Positions 46,021 through 54,589 of a DNA stretch of 64,000 bases are shown piece after piece (within the stretch, counting starts at the first letter, position 1; each line of letters starts with the position of its first letter). A program made the translations under genes and the position numbers. Location of the stretch: contig NZ_CABFWF030000013.1 of the NCBI RefSeq assembly GCF_902153245.2, forward strand, positions 242,846 through 306,845, written 5' to 3'. The stretch comes from Pseudorhizobium endolithicum (GTDB taxonomy: Bacteria > Pseudomonadota > Alphaproteobacteria > Rhizobiales > Rhizobiaceae). The notes beneath the pieces are model-generated. The model had not been told where the DNA came from, did no database searches, and was given only the letters and a program-made list of their open reading frames with translations.

Positions 46021-46623
46021 TCAGGCCGCCGTCTTTGACCGCCCCGCCGGCCAGCTCGCCAGCGCCTGCTCCGCCACGCCCTCCAGCACTTGGCGGCTGA
46101 AACCTGCCTTGGCCTGCACCGCCATGCCGTGCGTCACCGCCATCAGGAAGGCAGCGAGTGCCTCGGGCTTGGCCGTCTCCGGCAGATCGCCCTCGGCCTT
46201 CGCCCGCTCGAAGCGTTCGCGAATCTCGCCTTCGGCGATCGCTCGCCCCTCGATCAGCACCTGCCGCACCGGCTCGGCATCGTCTGAGCCCGCCAGCACG
46301 CCGTTGATGAAGAGGCAGCCTCTGTGGTCGTCGAAGCGGGTGTTGAGGTCGATCGCACCGTAGAGAATATGCGCCGCCACCTCGCGCGCCGTCGGCAATG
46401 CCAGCGCCTCGGGAATATACTGCAGGAACCGATCGTAATAGCGCTGCAGCGCCTTGCGGAAGAGCTCTTCCTTGTTGCCGAAGGCGGAATAGAGCGCCGG
46501 CCGCTCCACGCCCGCCGCTGCCGTCAGGTCCGCATAGGACGCGCCCTCATAGCCCTTGCGCCAGAAGACGCAGAGTACGGCGTCCAGCGCCTTGTCGATG
46601 TCGAATTCGCGATGGCGTCCCAT
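46021..46623 (-). CDS. TetR/AcrR-family transcriptional repressor
   Basis: 200 residues from ATG 46623; the longer frame to 46683 would run through the promoter. N-terminal HTH: DKALDAVLCVFWRKGYEGAS, YADLTAAAGVERPALYSAFG, NKEELFRKALQRYYDRF. The C-terminal ligand domain fits the group that regulates an adjacent oxidoreductase. It is divergent from an SDR gene (46773), the probable target. Confidence 0.92.
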   Translation of the reverse strand: MGRHREFDIDKALDAVLCVFWRKGYEGASYADLTAAAGVERPALYSAFGNKEELFRKALQRYYDRFLQYIPEALALPTAREVAAHILYGAIDLNTRFDDHRGCLFINGVLAGSDDAEPVRQVLIEGRAIAEGEIRERFERAKAEGDLPETAKPEALAAFLMAVTHGMAVQAKAGFSRQVLEGVAEQALASWPAGRSKTAA

Positions 46624-46654
46624 CAGCTCGATCCATCCTGTTTCATAACGACCA

Positions 46655-46683
46655 TTATTAAACCTCTTGACGCCGCTGGTCAA
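46655..46683 (-). promoter_or_regulatory. predicted sigma-70 promoter of the TetR gene
   Basis: On the minus strand TTGACC (46683-46678), 17-bp spacer, TAATAA (46660-46655): near consensus with ideal spacing. Transcription should start near 46648, giving a ~25-base leader. This supports ATG 46623 as the start. Confidence 0.65.
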
Positions 46684-46688
46684 ATTGC

Positions 46689-46718
46689 ATACCGATCGTT
46701 ATCGTAATAGTCGTTACG
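46689..46718. promoter_or_regulatory. candidate TetR operator region
   Basis: An imperfect palindrome centred on CGATCG (46689-46702, 12 of 14 positions symmetric), followed by CGTAA-N6-TTACG (46703-46718). Both lie between the divergent tetR and SDR genes, just upstream of the tetR -35 box. Likely repressor sites by position. Confidence 0.4.
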
Positions 46719-46772
46719 TAAACGCGCTACCTCTCCCGACCGGCGCTCAACCTTTGCAGAAAGGCATTCCCC

Positions 46773-47543
46773 ATGTCCGACACACAAAAGACGCTTCAAG
46801 GCAAGGTCGCCCTCGTCACCGGCGGCTCGCGCGGCCTCGGCGCCGCGACCGCCGAAACGCTTGCCGCCCACGGCGCAGACGTCGCCATCAGCTACGCCGC
46901 CTCTGCCGAAAAGGCCAATGCCGTCGTGGAAAGGCTGAAGGCCAAGGGCGTCCGGGCCCTTGCCGTAAAGAGCGACCAGGCAGACCTTTCCTCCGCACGC
47001 CCCCTGATCGATGCCGTCCTGGCCGAATTCGGCCGGCTCGACATCCTCGTCAACAATGCCGGCATCGCGGTTCAGGGCCAGACGGTGGACGACCCGTCGC
47101 TCGATTGGGACAGCTATAACCGCCAGTGGCAGGTGAACGTGCTCGGTACCATCGCCAACACCCGCGCCGCAGCCCCCCGGCTGTCCGATGGCGGACGCAT
47201 CATCTTCGTCGGCTCCGGCCTCGGCTCCCACGTCGTCTTCCCCGGCGTCGCAGATTACGCCGCCACCAAATGGGCGCTCGCCGGCTATGCCAAGGGCATC
47301 GCCCGCGATCTCGGGCCGCGGAACATCACCGCGAATGTGATCCAGCCCGGCATCATGCCGACGGACATGGCCGCCGATGTCGCCGGCGAACTTCCTAACC
47401 GCGACGCCATCCTCGACATGCACCCGATCCGCCGCATCGCGACGCTGGAGGAAGTCTCCGAAACCATCGCCTTCCTGGCCGGCCCCCATGCGGGCTACAT
47501 CAACGGACAGCAACTCACCGTGGCCGGTGGCCTGGGGATCTGA
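46773..47543 (+). CDS. SDR-family NAD(P)-dependent oxidoreductase
   Basis: 256 residues of the classical short-chain dehydrogenase type. Cofactor motif TGGSRGLGAATAETLA, NNAG at NNAGIA, catalytic Ser in IIFVGSGLGSHV, Tyr/Lys in DYAATKWALAGYAKGIARD, and PGIMPTDM. Divergent from a TetR repressor, an arrangement common for aldehyde or xenobiotic reductases. Substrate unknown. Confidence 0.93.
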   Translation: MSDTQKTLQGKVALVTGGSRGLGAATAETLAAHGADVAISYAASAEKANAVVERLKAKGVRALAVKSDQADLSSARPLIDAVLAEFGRLDILVNNAGIAVQGQTVDDPSLDWDSYNRQWQVNVLGTIANTRAAAPRLSDGGRIIFVGSGLGSHVVFPGVADYAATKWALAGYAKGIARDLGPRNITANVIQPGIMPTDMAADVAGELPNRDAILDMHPIRRIATLEEVSETIAFLAGPHAGYINGQQLTVAGGLGI

Positions 47544-47562
47544 CCCCAAGAGACGAATCCCT

Positions 47563-47587
47563 ATCCCGGGCGAAGGCGGCCCGGGAT
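47563..47587 (+). terminator. terminator-like hairpin after the SDR gene
   Basis: Perfect 9-bp stem (47563-47571 with 47579-47587), 7-base loop, 20 bases after the SDR stop. It lacks a T-tract and resembles common rhizobial ATCCCGGGC intergenic palindromes. Confidence 0.5.
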
Positions 47588-47644
47588 GGGGCGGCGGGGT
47601 GTATCCATTGACGCCGGACCTCCCGATCGCCACATGCTGCCCGC

Positions 47645-48277
47645 ATGTCGAAGAGCAAGAAAGACACCGAACCCCCGGCGCTGGTTAAGACCTGGAGCCT
47701 GCCGGCGGCAGCAACCTTCGGATCCACCGTTCGCGCCAAGGGCATTCTGCTCGAGATCCGCGCCCGCTTGCCGATGGCAGCCCGCAAGGCGCTCGACTAC
47801 ACCGTCGCGAACCTGACGCTGTCCATGTCCGAAGGCGACGAGGCTGAGTTCCGCTGCGCCTGCGCCATCGTCTCGCAGGCGCTCCAAGCCATCGAGGACC
47901 TGCCGGTGATCCCGCGCGAGATCGAGGACGTCCTGTCGATTTCCACCACCGAACGCCATCGGTGGCTGGAAGACGGGCGGCTGCAGAGCGCCGGCACGCG
48001 CACCGTCAAGCTTCGCGGCCGGGCGCGCCAGATCACCTTCCACGTCTTCGACCCGCAACTCCTCAAGGACCTGCTCGACCAGGGCACCGTGGACGAATGG
48101 CGTGAGCACGACAAGGCAGCGGCAGCGGAGAACCGGCGGCGCGCCGCCTTCAAGGCCAAGCTCACCCGCTCGCTGAAGAAGGGCAAGGGGACCCGGGACG
48201 CCTCCGCCGACGGGGAGGACGACACCCCGCCCCTTGCCGGCTGGGACGAGTTCGGCCTCGACGGCCTCCTTCGCTGA
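47645..48277 (+). CDS. hypothetical protein, possible DNA-binding
   Basis: 210 residues, no family recognised. Residues ~75-125 (PREIEDVLSISTTERHRWLE, DGRLQSAGTRTVKLRGR) look like a helix-turn-helix followed by a wing, as in MerR-like or excisionase folds. The stretch HDKAAAAENRRRAAFKAKLT is a basic helix. The C-terminus is acidic (DASADGEDDTPPLAGWDEFG). Coding-like composition and no signal peptide, so cytoplasmic. The next two small genes are on the same strand. Confidence 0.6.
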   Translation: MSKSKKDTEPPALVKTWSLPAAATFGSTVRAKGILLEIRARLPMAARKALDYTVANLTLSMSEGDEAEFRCACAIVSQALQAIEDLPVIPREIEDVLSISTTERHRWLEDGRLQSAGTRTVKLRGRARQITFHVFDPQLLKDLLDQGTVDEWREHDKAAAAENRRRAAFKAKLTRSLKKGKGTRDASADGEDDTPPLAGWDEFGLDGLLR

Positions 48278-48358
48278 TCGCCCGCCGCCCGATACCCGTA
48301 TGGCCAGGCTGAAAAACATGCTAAGCGCCAGCCAGACCACAACGACAGGAGTTTGACG

Positions 48359-48592
48359 GTGACAGAACTGACCGTGGCCGAGGCAACCGACCGCATCTAC
48401 CAATCGCTTGCGGCAGACAATGCCGACCTCGACACCCATATCGCCACCCTCAAGGCCGCCCTTGCGCGCGAAGGCAGGAAGGAAGCCATCTTCGACCCGG
48501 CAAGACTTGCCCAGAACAACCGCTCCGGCCGCAAGCTGATGCAGGCCTATTTTCGCCAGCGCGGCGTGACGGTGAAATTCGAGGGCGCCTGA
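48359..48592 (+). CDS. small hypothetical protein
   Basis: 77 residues from GTG 48359 with AGGAG eight bases upstream; TTG 48353 is too close to the site. Mostly helical: AEATDRIYQSLAADNADLDT, then a basic end NNRSGRKLMQAYFRQRGVTV. No family recognised. Conserved-looking small rhizobial protein; function unknown. Confidence 0.6.
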   Translation: MTELTVAEATDRIYQSLAADNADLDTHIATLKAALAREGRKEAIFDPARLAQNNRSGRKLMQAYFRQRGVTVKFEGA

Positions 48593-48705
48593 CGCGCTGC
48601 CCGATACCGGCCGGGGCTGTACAGCGGCCCTGCGCTTTCCTCCGCCCGGCTTGACCTTTCGCCTTCCCGGCATGACAACAAGCGGCATCTCTGGAGGAGA
48701 AGCCC

Positions 48706-49043
48706 ATGCCCCGATTTCTTGCAGTCTACACGATGAAGCCCGAGGACCTTGCGGCTTTCCGCAGCCTGCCCAAACCCGAGCAGGATGCCGTTGATGCGGC
48801 CGGCGTGAAGCAATGGGCGGCCTGGGAGGACCGCAATGCGGGGCGATCCTCGACCGCGGCGGCATGGTCGGCAGGACGACGCGGGTGACGAAGAACGGCG
48901 TCGCCGAAGCCCGCAACCCCTTCTGCGGCTATCTGATGGTCGAGGCGGAAACCGCCGAGGCCGCCGCGGACCTCTTCCTGGACCACCCCCACATCACCGT
49001 CTTTCCCGGCGACGGCATCGACATCATGCCCTTCGTCACCTGA
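48706..49043 (+). pseudogene. small YCII-like protein gene split by a 1-nt frameshift
   Basis: From ATG 48706 (GGAGGAG upstream) the frame reads PRFLAVYTMKPEDLAAFRSL ... KQWAAWEDRNA and then goes out of frame at the G run near 48841. The next frame continues naturally with AILDRGGMVGRTTRVTKNGV and ends NPFCGYLMVEAE ... PGDGIDIMPFVT at 49043. One missing G explains it; the joined product would be ~113 residues and look like a YCII-related alpha-beta barrel. Either decay or a homopolymer sequencing error. Confidence 0.75.
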
Positions 49044-49144
49044 AGCCGCTCCCGACTTCCCGCCCGAACTCTTGCCGAAGAGACGCGTTGACCGCGAAGC
49101 CGCGCAAGGCGACACTCCACCATCGTCTAAAAAGGGAGGCATGC

Positions 49145-49450
49145 ATGGAAGAACCCGGCCGCTGGCGTCAGATGCGAACCGCACCGAGGGATGGCAGCCG
49201 CATCCTCGTCACCATCCGACCCTCCGAACAGGGCGCGGGCGCCGTCGATCTCGTCTACTGGTCGAAGGGCGACCAGTACGGCGGAGAAGCCTGGCGCTCC
49301 TCCGATTCCGCACCTGGCGCCATCATCGAATATGCGGAGCCGGAACTGAAATGCTGGATGCCCCTGCCCGCCGCCAATGACGAGCAACTGGCCCTGCCCA
49401 CCGCCTGGGAGGGCGAGGACGAAGAGGAACTGGACGGGTCGGGAATTTAG
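49145..49450 (+). CDS. hypothetical protein (intact copy of a duplicated gene)
   Basis: 101 residues from ATG 49145 with GGGAGG eight bases upstream. Sequence features: RWRQMRTAPRDGSRILVTIR, a Trp/Tyr-rich middle (LVYWSKGDQYGGEAWRSSDS) and an acidic end WEGEDEEELDGSGI. No family recognised. A decayed second copy lies at 52669-52886, including similar DNA upstream of the start. Cytoplasmic. Confidence 0.65.
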   Translation: MEEPGRWRQMRTAPRDGSRILVTIRPSEQGAGAVDLVYWSKGDQYGGEAWRSSDSAPGAIIEYAEPELKCWMPLPAANDEQLALPTAWEGEDEEELDGSGI

Positions 49451-50076
49451 GATTTGGATTGCGGGCGCCTGCAGAGGTATCGCCTCCCATCCCGCCGGCG
49501 CCGGGGACTTCCGAGCCCCCTCTATCCCTTGCTAGCTTTTGCTAGCCCCTCCTAGCCCTTGGCCGTCGGCATCTCAGGGCGGGCGGCAAACCTCGACCCG
49601 ACGTCCGGAGCGACCCTGCCCATGCCTCGCCCCTGCGGCCGGCCTGCTGCGTCGGGCCATCCTGCCTGGGTCGCGCATCCACGACGAGCAGCACAGGCTT
49701 CGAGCTTCTTTGCCCAAACGGCGCCGATGACGGTAGATCGGCCTAGGCGCTACGACCTCGGCTGTACAAATACTGATCCGGCCAGACTAAGCTCCTTCGA
49801 TCGCCGTAACGGGACCCGTTCGAGGACGCGGAAGATCCGCGGCGCAATTCCGAACGCCGGGGCCTCGCGCCCAGGCGCCAGATCACCTGGCGCCGTCCAT
49901 GCCCGCCGATCAGGGATGATGCGGTTCGTCATCCCGTAGCTTTCGGCAAGTCCTTCGCTTCCGGTGAACATTGGATGGCCGACCCATGATCTGCGCCGGC
50001 CGCAAGGCGGAATTGGCTGCGGACTATCCGCGTGGCGCTTCGGGTAAGGCGTGTGGAGCACGGCTGCCCTATTGGC
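49451..50076. other. 626-bp gap without a supported gene
   Basis: Holds a CTAGC-rich cluster near 49527-49556 (three close copies of a gctagc/cctagc word) and an 8-bp hairpin GGCGCCAG/CTGGCGCC at 49874-49894. Short frames here have no protein-like features. The gap may hold remains of a lost gene. Confidence 0.4.
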
Positions 50077-50361
50077 TCAGCGCGTCTTTTTCCAGGCCGT
50101 CCAGGCTGCCAGGCAGACGGACAGGATGAGCGCATTTGCGGCAATGCCGGCGGCCACGGCCATCGCCATATCACCCGTTCCGGATGCGTCCCGTGCCGTC
50201 GTCAGCGGCAGCAGGATGGCGATGAAGACCACCCCAAGCCCCAGGGGAACGACCATTCCCGTTGCAGCACGGGTCCTCAGCGCCGTCACGAGAAGAAAGA
50301 AGATCATCCCGATGCGGAACGGATCGATCAGTTGAGACGCCAGCAATTCCACAGTTTCCAT
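50077..50361 (-). CDS. small membrane protein of unknown function
   Basis: 94 residues with three helices: DPFRIGMIFFLLVTAL, GMVVPLGLGVVFIAILLPLT and MAMAVAAGIAANALILSVCL, ending in a basic tail WKKTR. Preceded by a weak ribosome site. No family recognised. 81 bp after the MHS transporter stop and on the same strand, so it may be in its transcript. Confidence 0.6.
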   Translation of the reverse strand: METVELLASQLIDPFRIGMIFFLLVTALRTRAATGMVVPLGLGVVFIAILLPLTTARDASGTGDMAMAVAAGIAANALILSVCLAAWTAWKKTR

Positions 50362-50442
50362 TCTCCATGCACGACCTGCACTATCGGCTGGTGCCGGGCA
50401 GCATCGGCAGGCCGGTTCCGGAACCGGCCTGCGCGTTTCGGA

Positions 50443-52236
50443 CTATCTCGCGTCGTCGGCGAAGATGTCCTTCTTGTGGGTACCGCCCGGCACGAACAGG
50501 GCGCCGATTACCACCGTCGCGGCGGCGATCACGATCGGGTACCAGAGCCCGCCATAGACATTGCCCGTCTGCGCGGAGATGGCGAAGGCCGTCGCCGGCA
50601 TGAGGCCGCCGAACCAGCCGTTGCCGATATGGTACGGCAGCGACAGGCCGGAATAGCGGATGCGGGTGGGGAACAGTTCCACCAGCATAGCCGCGATCGG
50701 GCCGTAGACCATCGTCACCAGCACGATCAGATAGGTCAGGATCAGCACGACCGTGATCTTCTGGCCCGTGAAGATGTCGAAGAAGTGGGCGGCCTTCACC
50801 ACCGACGTGTTCGCATCGGCCGAGAGCGGATAGCCCGCCGCCGTCAGCGCGTCGTTGACGCCCTTGTTGAAGGCCGCCGTGGCGTTCTTCAGGTCGTCGC
50901 CCGTCAGTGCCGCGCCATCATAGGCCGGGATGACGGTGTCGCCGATCTTGATCTGCGCAACCGTTGCCGCCGCGTCCTCGACGCTCTGGTAGTTCACCGA
51001 GTTGCGGGCAAGCGTTGCCTTCGCGATGTCGCAGGACGAGGTGAACTTCGCCGTTCCCGTCGGGTTGAACTGGAACGAGCAGTCCTCCGGCGAGGCGGTG
51101 ACGGTAACCGGCGTCTGCTGTGCTGCGTGAAGCGCCGGGTTCGCCGTCCGGGTCAGCAGCGGGAAGACGAAGCTGTAGGTCAGCGCCGCGATCGCGCAGC
51201 CCGCCAGGATGATCGGCTTGCGGCCGATCCTGTCGGACAGCGAGCCGAAGAACACGAAGCCGCCGGTGCCGAGGATCAGCGACCAGGCCACAAGCACGTT
51301 GGCCGTGAAGCTGTCGACCTTGACGACGTTCTGGATGAAGAACAGCGCGTAGAACTGGCCCGAATACCAGACGACGGCCTGGCCCGCGACGAGGCCGAAC
51401 AGCGCGATCAGCGCGATCTTGCCGTTCTTCCAGGTGCCGAAGGCTTCCCGCAGCGGTGCCTTGGAAGCCGCGCCCTCTTCCTTCATCTTCTTGAAGGCCG
51501 GGGATTCGTTCATTTGCAGGCGGATGTAGAGCGAGATGGCCAGGAGCAGGATCGACGCCAGGAACGGGATGCGCCAGCCCCACAGGTCGAAGGCCTTGAT
51601 CATCTTCGGGCTGCCGTCCGGGTTGAGCACCGCCGCACCGGCCGCATCGAGAACCGCCGTCGGCGCCCAGTTGGCGTTCACATAGCCCTGCACGGCCAGG
51701 ATCACGATCAGCGACAGGAGCAGGCCGAGCGTTGCCGTGGTCTGGATGAAGGAAGTGAAGTAGCCGCGCCTGTTGGCAGGGGCATGTTCGGCCACGTAGA
51801 CGGCCGCCCCCCCGTATTCGCCGCCGAGCGCCAGGCCCTGCAGCATGCGCAGGATGATCAGGATGACCGGCGCCGCAGCCCCCCAGCTGCTGTAGGACGG
51901 CAGCATGCCGACCAGGAAGGTCGACAGACCCATGATCAGGATGGTCATGAGGAAGGTGTATTTGCGGCCGACGATGTCGCCGAGCGCACCGAAGACGAGC
52001 GCGCCGAAGGGGCGCACGATGAAGCCCGCCGCGAACGCGAGAAGCGCAAACACGTTGCGCGTCGCCTCCGGGAAGGCGGTGAAGAACTGCGCGCCGATGA
52101 TCGCCGCCAGTGAGCCGTAGAGGTAGAAGTCGTACCATTCGAAGATGGTGCCGGCGGACGAGGCCATGATGACCTTCCGCTCCTCCCCTGTCATGGGACG
52201 CGAGCGGTCCCTGATGTTCATGTCTGCAACTGCCAT
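50443..52236 (-). CDS. MHS-family (metabolite:H+ symporter) MFS transporter with large extracytoplasmic insert
   Basis: 597 residues from ATG 52236 (GGAGGAGG six bases upstream). MHS motifs: SSAGTIFEWYDFYLYGSLAA, FIVRPFGALVFGALGDIVGR, ILRMLQGLALGGEYGGAAVY and RVFFGSLSDRIGRKPIILAG-like loop 8-9. Normal MHS proteins have ~430-450 residues; this one has ~130 extra between helices 8/9 and the last helices. The insert carries two cysteines (DCSFQF, SSCDIA), a possible disulfide loop outside the membrane. Relatives move citrate, ketoglutarate, proline/betaine or shikimate. Confidence 0.9.
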   Translation of the reverse strand: MAVADMNIRDRSRPMTGEERKVIMASSAGTIFEWYDFYLYGSLAAIIGAQFFTAFPEATRNVFALLAFAAGFIVRPFGALVFGALGDIVGRKYTFLMTILIMGLSTFLVGMLPSYSSWGAAAPVILIILRMLQGLALGGEYGGAAVYVAEHAPANRRGYFTSFIQTTATLGLLLSLIVILAVQGYVNANWAPTAVLDAAGAAVLNPDGSPKMIKAFDLWGWRIPFLASILLLAISLYIRLQMNESPAFKKMKEEGAASKAPLREAFGTWKNGKIALIALFGLVAGQAVVWYSGQFYALFFIQNVVKVDSFTANVLVAWSLILGTGGFVFFGSLSDRIGRKPIILAGCAIAALTYSFVFPLLTRTANPALHAAQQTPVTVTASPEDCSFQFNPTGTAKFTSSCDIAKATLARNSVNYQSVEDAAATVAQIKIGDTVIPAYDGAALTGDDLKNATAAFNKGVNDALTAAGYPLSADANTSVVKAAHFFDIFTGQKITVVLILTYLIVLVTMVYGPIAAMLVELFPTRIRYSGLSLPYHIGNGWFGGLMPATAFAISAQTGNVYGGLWYPIVIAAATVVIGALFVPGGTHKKDIFADDAR

Positions 52237-52660
52237 TATTCCTCCTCCATGAATGCCGGCTGCACGCATCGATGCCTTCAGCGTTCAACTGAAAACCCAA
52301 AGCTCGTCTGCGAGTGTAAGAATTGAGATCCAACGCAAGGGAGGCGCATGTTTCGCCTCACAGGTGCCGCGAGCGTAGCGGCGGGGTGCGCCTGGTGATC
52401 CTCCAAAAATCGGCACATGCCGACGGATATAGTTCTACCACCCTTGGCAGAAGGGCGTGAGATCAACCTTCGTCTAATGGCGGTGGGAAGAGTTGTGTGC
52501 CGGTTCCGTGAGTCCGCTCTTGGGCGTGGCTCCCGGACCTGCGCCCGAAATATAGGCACCCCCCGGTAGCTCATCGATGCGAGCCCATGCCGGCTCTCGC
52601 CCTGCAGAAGCGTCGGCCAAAAGGCCGCCAGGGCGATGCTCCACCGTCATCCCGACGGGA
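52237..52660. other. ~425-bp gap upstream of the MHS transporter
   Basis: Nothing coding is supported. It holds a CGGCA..TGCCG mini-palindrome near 52412-52423. The right end (from about 52610) is already similar to the DNA upstream of the gene at 49145, so it belongs to the decayed duplicate. Confidence 0.4.
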
Positions 52661-52668
52661 GGCAGACA

Positions 52669-52886
52669 TGGAACAACCGGCCCGCTGGCGCCGGATGCGA
52701 ACGGCACCCGAAGGACGGCAGCCGCATCCCCGTCACCATCCGCCCCTCCGGACAGGGCCCGGAGGCCGGAACCTCGCCTCCTGGGCCAGGGGCGCCGGTA
52801 CGACGGAAACGCCTGGCGCGCCTTCGATGCCGTGCCGGCCGAGCGCATGGGAGGACGAGGCGGAGCTGGACGGTTCGGGGATCTGA
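52669..52886 (+). pseudogene. decayed copy of the 101-aa gene at 49145
   Basis: Starts ATG 52669 with GGGAGG upstream and reads EQPARWRRMRTAP, then jumps frame. The second frame gives DGSRIPVTIRPSGQG, a third RRYDGNAWRAFDAVPAER, and the first again WEDEAELDGSGI. Each piece aligns in order with the protein at 49145-49450 (RTAPRDGSRILVTIRPSEQG, GDQYGGEAWRSSDSAPG, WEGEDEEELDGSGI). At least three indels are needed. Upstream DNA is also alike. Confidence 0.75.
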
Positions 52887-52907
52887 CGGCGAACCCTCGT
52901 CCGTCCC

Positions 52908-53681
52908 TCAGACCTCGTCCCGCAAGGCACGGGTGATGAAATCCTCCGGGTCGCTGGTGAAATCCTGGTAGAGCCGGAAGTGCCGTGTCTGGCGCAGCTC
53001 CGTCTCCGCCAGGCCCCCGCGCGTGATCTCCAGAAGCCGCGCCCCCGGCACCGCCATCAGGATCGGCGAATGGGTCGCCATGATGATCTGGGCGCTCGCC
53101 GCCGTCTGGATCTCGTGCAGGAGCCGCAGCAGTTCCAGCTGTCGTTTCGGCGAAAGCGCGCTTTCCGGCTCGTCGAGAAAATAGATGCCCTGCCGGCTCA
53201 TGCGCTCCTCGAAGAAGCGCACGAAGCCCTCGCCATGGCTCCAGGACAGAAAGTCCGGCGGTGCCGCATTGGCATCGCGCGCGGCTTCGTCGAGGAAGCG
53301 GGCGACCGAAAAGAAGGATTCGGCGCGAAAGAACCAGCCGGCCGTCACCTTGGGCAGCCAGCTTGCCCGTAGCGCAGAAGCGAGCAGCGCGCCGCTCCGG
53401 TCCACCGCGCGGGAATGGTCCAGCGGCCTGTAGCCCTTGCCGCCCCCTGCCTCGTCATAGCCGCAAAGTGCCGCCACCGCCTCGATCAGCGTCGATTTCC
53501 CCGTCCCGTTCTCCCCCACGATGATCGTCACGGGCGTTAAGAAATCGAGGGAAAAATCCCCGTCGAGCCAGGGAAGGTTGAACGGATAGTCACCGCCGAG
53601 GCTTGCATCCTCGCGTACCGAAAGGCGCTTCAGATAGGGCGCCGGCAGGTTCGTCAATCTGGTCTTTCGCATCGCAGCCAT
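52908..53681 (-). CDS. AAA-family (ABC-type, RecF/SMC-like) ATPase
   Basis: 257 residues from ATG 53681; the frame reaches 53720 and another ATG lies at 53672. Walker A IIVGENGTGKSTLIEAVAAL, Walker B QGIYFLDEPESALSPKRQLE and switch IIMATHSPILM. The signature region near WSHGEGFVRFFEER is SHGE. It resembles small stand-alone AAA_15/AAA_21 ATPases, some found in defence or repair modules, but in rhizobia this type is often a core gene. Function unknown. Confidence 0.85.
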   Translation of the reverse strand: MAAMRKTRLTNLPAPYLKRLSVREDASLGGDYPFNLPWLDGDFSLDFLTPVTIIVGENGTGKSTLIEAVAALCGYDEAGGGKGYRPLDHSRAVDRSGALLASALRASWLPKVTAGWFFRAESFFSVARFLDEAARDANAAPPDFLSWSHGEGFVRFFEERMSRQGIYFLDEPESALSPKRQLELLRLLHEIQTAASAQIIMATHSPILMAVPGARLLEITRGGLAETELRQTRHFRLYQDFTSDPEDFITRALRDEV

Positions 53682-53866
53682 GGCCCCGCCAATCTCCAGA
53701 GCCCTTCGTGACAGGCGCAAGACGGACTATCAAGGGCCGGCGCCCTCGAATGCAGTCAAGGATGGCGGATCGGCAGCTTGGCGCGTCTGCCGCTTCGGAC
53801 CCTGCGGCACGATCCGTTCAGGATCGGGAGATCCCGGGCCTCGCACCGCCGGGCTCATCGCGCGGC

Positions 53867-54358
53867 TCACCCGTCGCAGGAAATCGCAACGAGCTCCAGT
53901 TCCTGCCCCGCGACCGAAACGACGTCCCCCACCCGCTTGCCCATCAGTTGCCGGGCGACGGGAGACACATAGGAAATCGTGCCCGCCTTGGGATCGGCCT
54001 CGTCCTCGCCGACGATCCGGTAGCGCTGGACCCGCCCGTCCTCGCGCGAAAAGGTCACCGTGCTGCCGAAGGCCACGACCTCCGACGCCACCGGCTCGGG
54101 CATCACCTGCGCCGTGCGCACCCGCTCGGTGAAATAGCGAAGGTCCCGCAAAGGCCCCGCCGCCTGCCGCCGCCGCTCGTTCACGTCCTCGATGGCGCTT
54201 GCCGCCCCATAAGCCTCGCGCGCCTCCTCCAGCTGCCGCTTCAAGGCCTCCAACCCCGCCTGCGTCACCAGGTTCGGATGCGGCGAGACCGGACGGTCCG
54301 GCAACAACGTCTCCGCCGCCGTTTCCGCACTCTCTTCCTTGACGAAGGCAACGCTCAT
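53867..54358 (-). CDS. GreA/GreB-family elongation factor (Rnk-like)
   Basis: 163 residues. A shortened N-terminal coiled coil (LVTQAGLEALKRQLEEAREA) and a C-terminal FKBP-like GreA domain (VAFGSTVTFSREDGRVQRYR, AGTISYVSPVARQLMGKRVG). The acidic tip of true GreA/GreB is not obvious, so it may act like Rnk or another RNA polymerase secondary-channel factor. Monocistronic. Confidence 0.88.
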   Translation of the reverse strand: MSVAFVKEESAETAAETLLPDRPVSPHPNLVTQAGLEALKRQLEEAREAYGAASAIEDVNERRRQAAGPLRDLRYFTERVRTAQVMPEPVASEVVAFGSTVTFSREDGRVQRYRIVGEDEADPKAGTISYVSPVARQLMGKRVGDVVSVAGQELELVAISCDG

Positions 54359-54477
54359 GGGTGGTTGGCTCCTTGGCTGATGCTTTTCCTCGGTCCGGAT
54401 ATAGGCCGGAGGCCTGAACTCCTCCAGCTTTCAATGCGGCACGCATGAAACAGCTGAGGTGGAATATCTTCAATCCT

Positions 54478-54495
54478 CCCGCAAGTGTTTGCGGG
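54478..54495. terminator. short hairpin at the left edge of the accessory patch
   Basis: CCCGCAA (54478-54484) and TTGCGGG (54489-54495) with a 4-base loop. No T-tract. It lies between the GreA/B gene start and the HNH gene. Confidence 0.35.
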
Positions 54496-54589
54496 TGCCC
54501 ATCACATGTCGCCCGATTCGCCTTAGCCTCTTTTCCAGATACAAATCGAGGGATACTCCTAAGATCGGGACAAGTAGTAGGGTGAGGGA

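Noticed and set aside
49750..50061. 103-codon minus-strand frame in the 49.5-50.1 kb gap
   Set aside because: Pro/Arg-rich composition, no ribosome site, no recognisable family.
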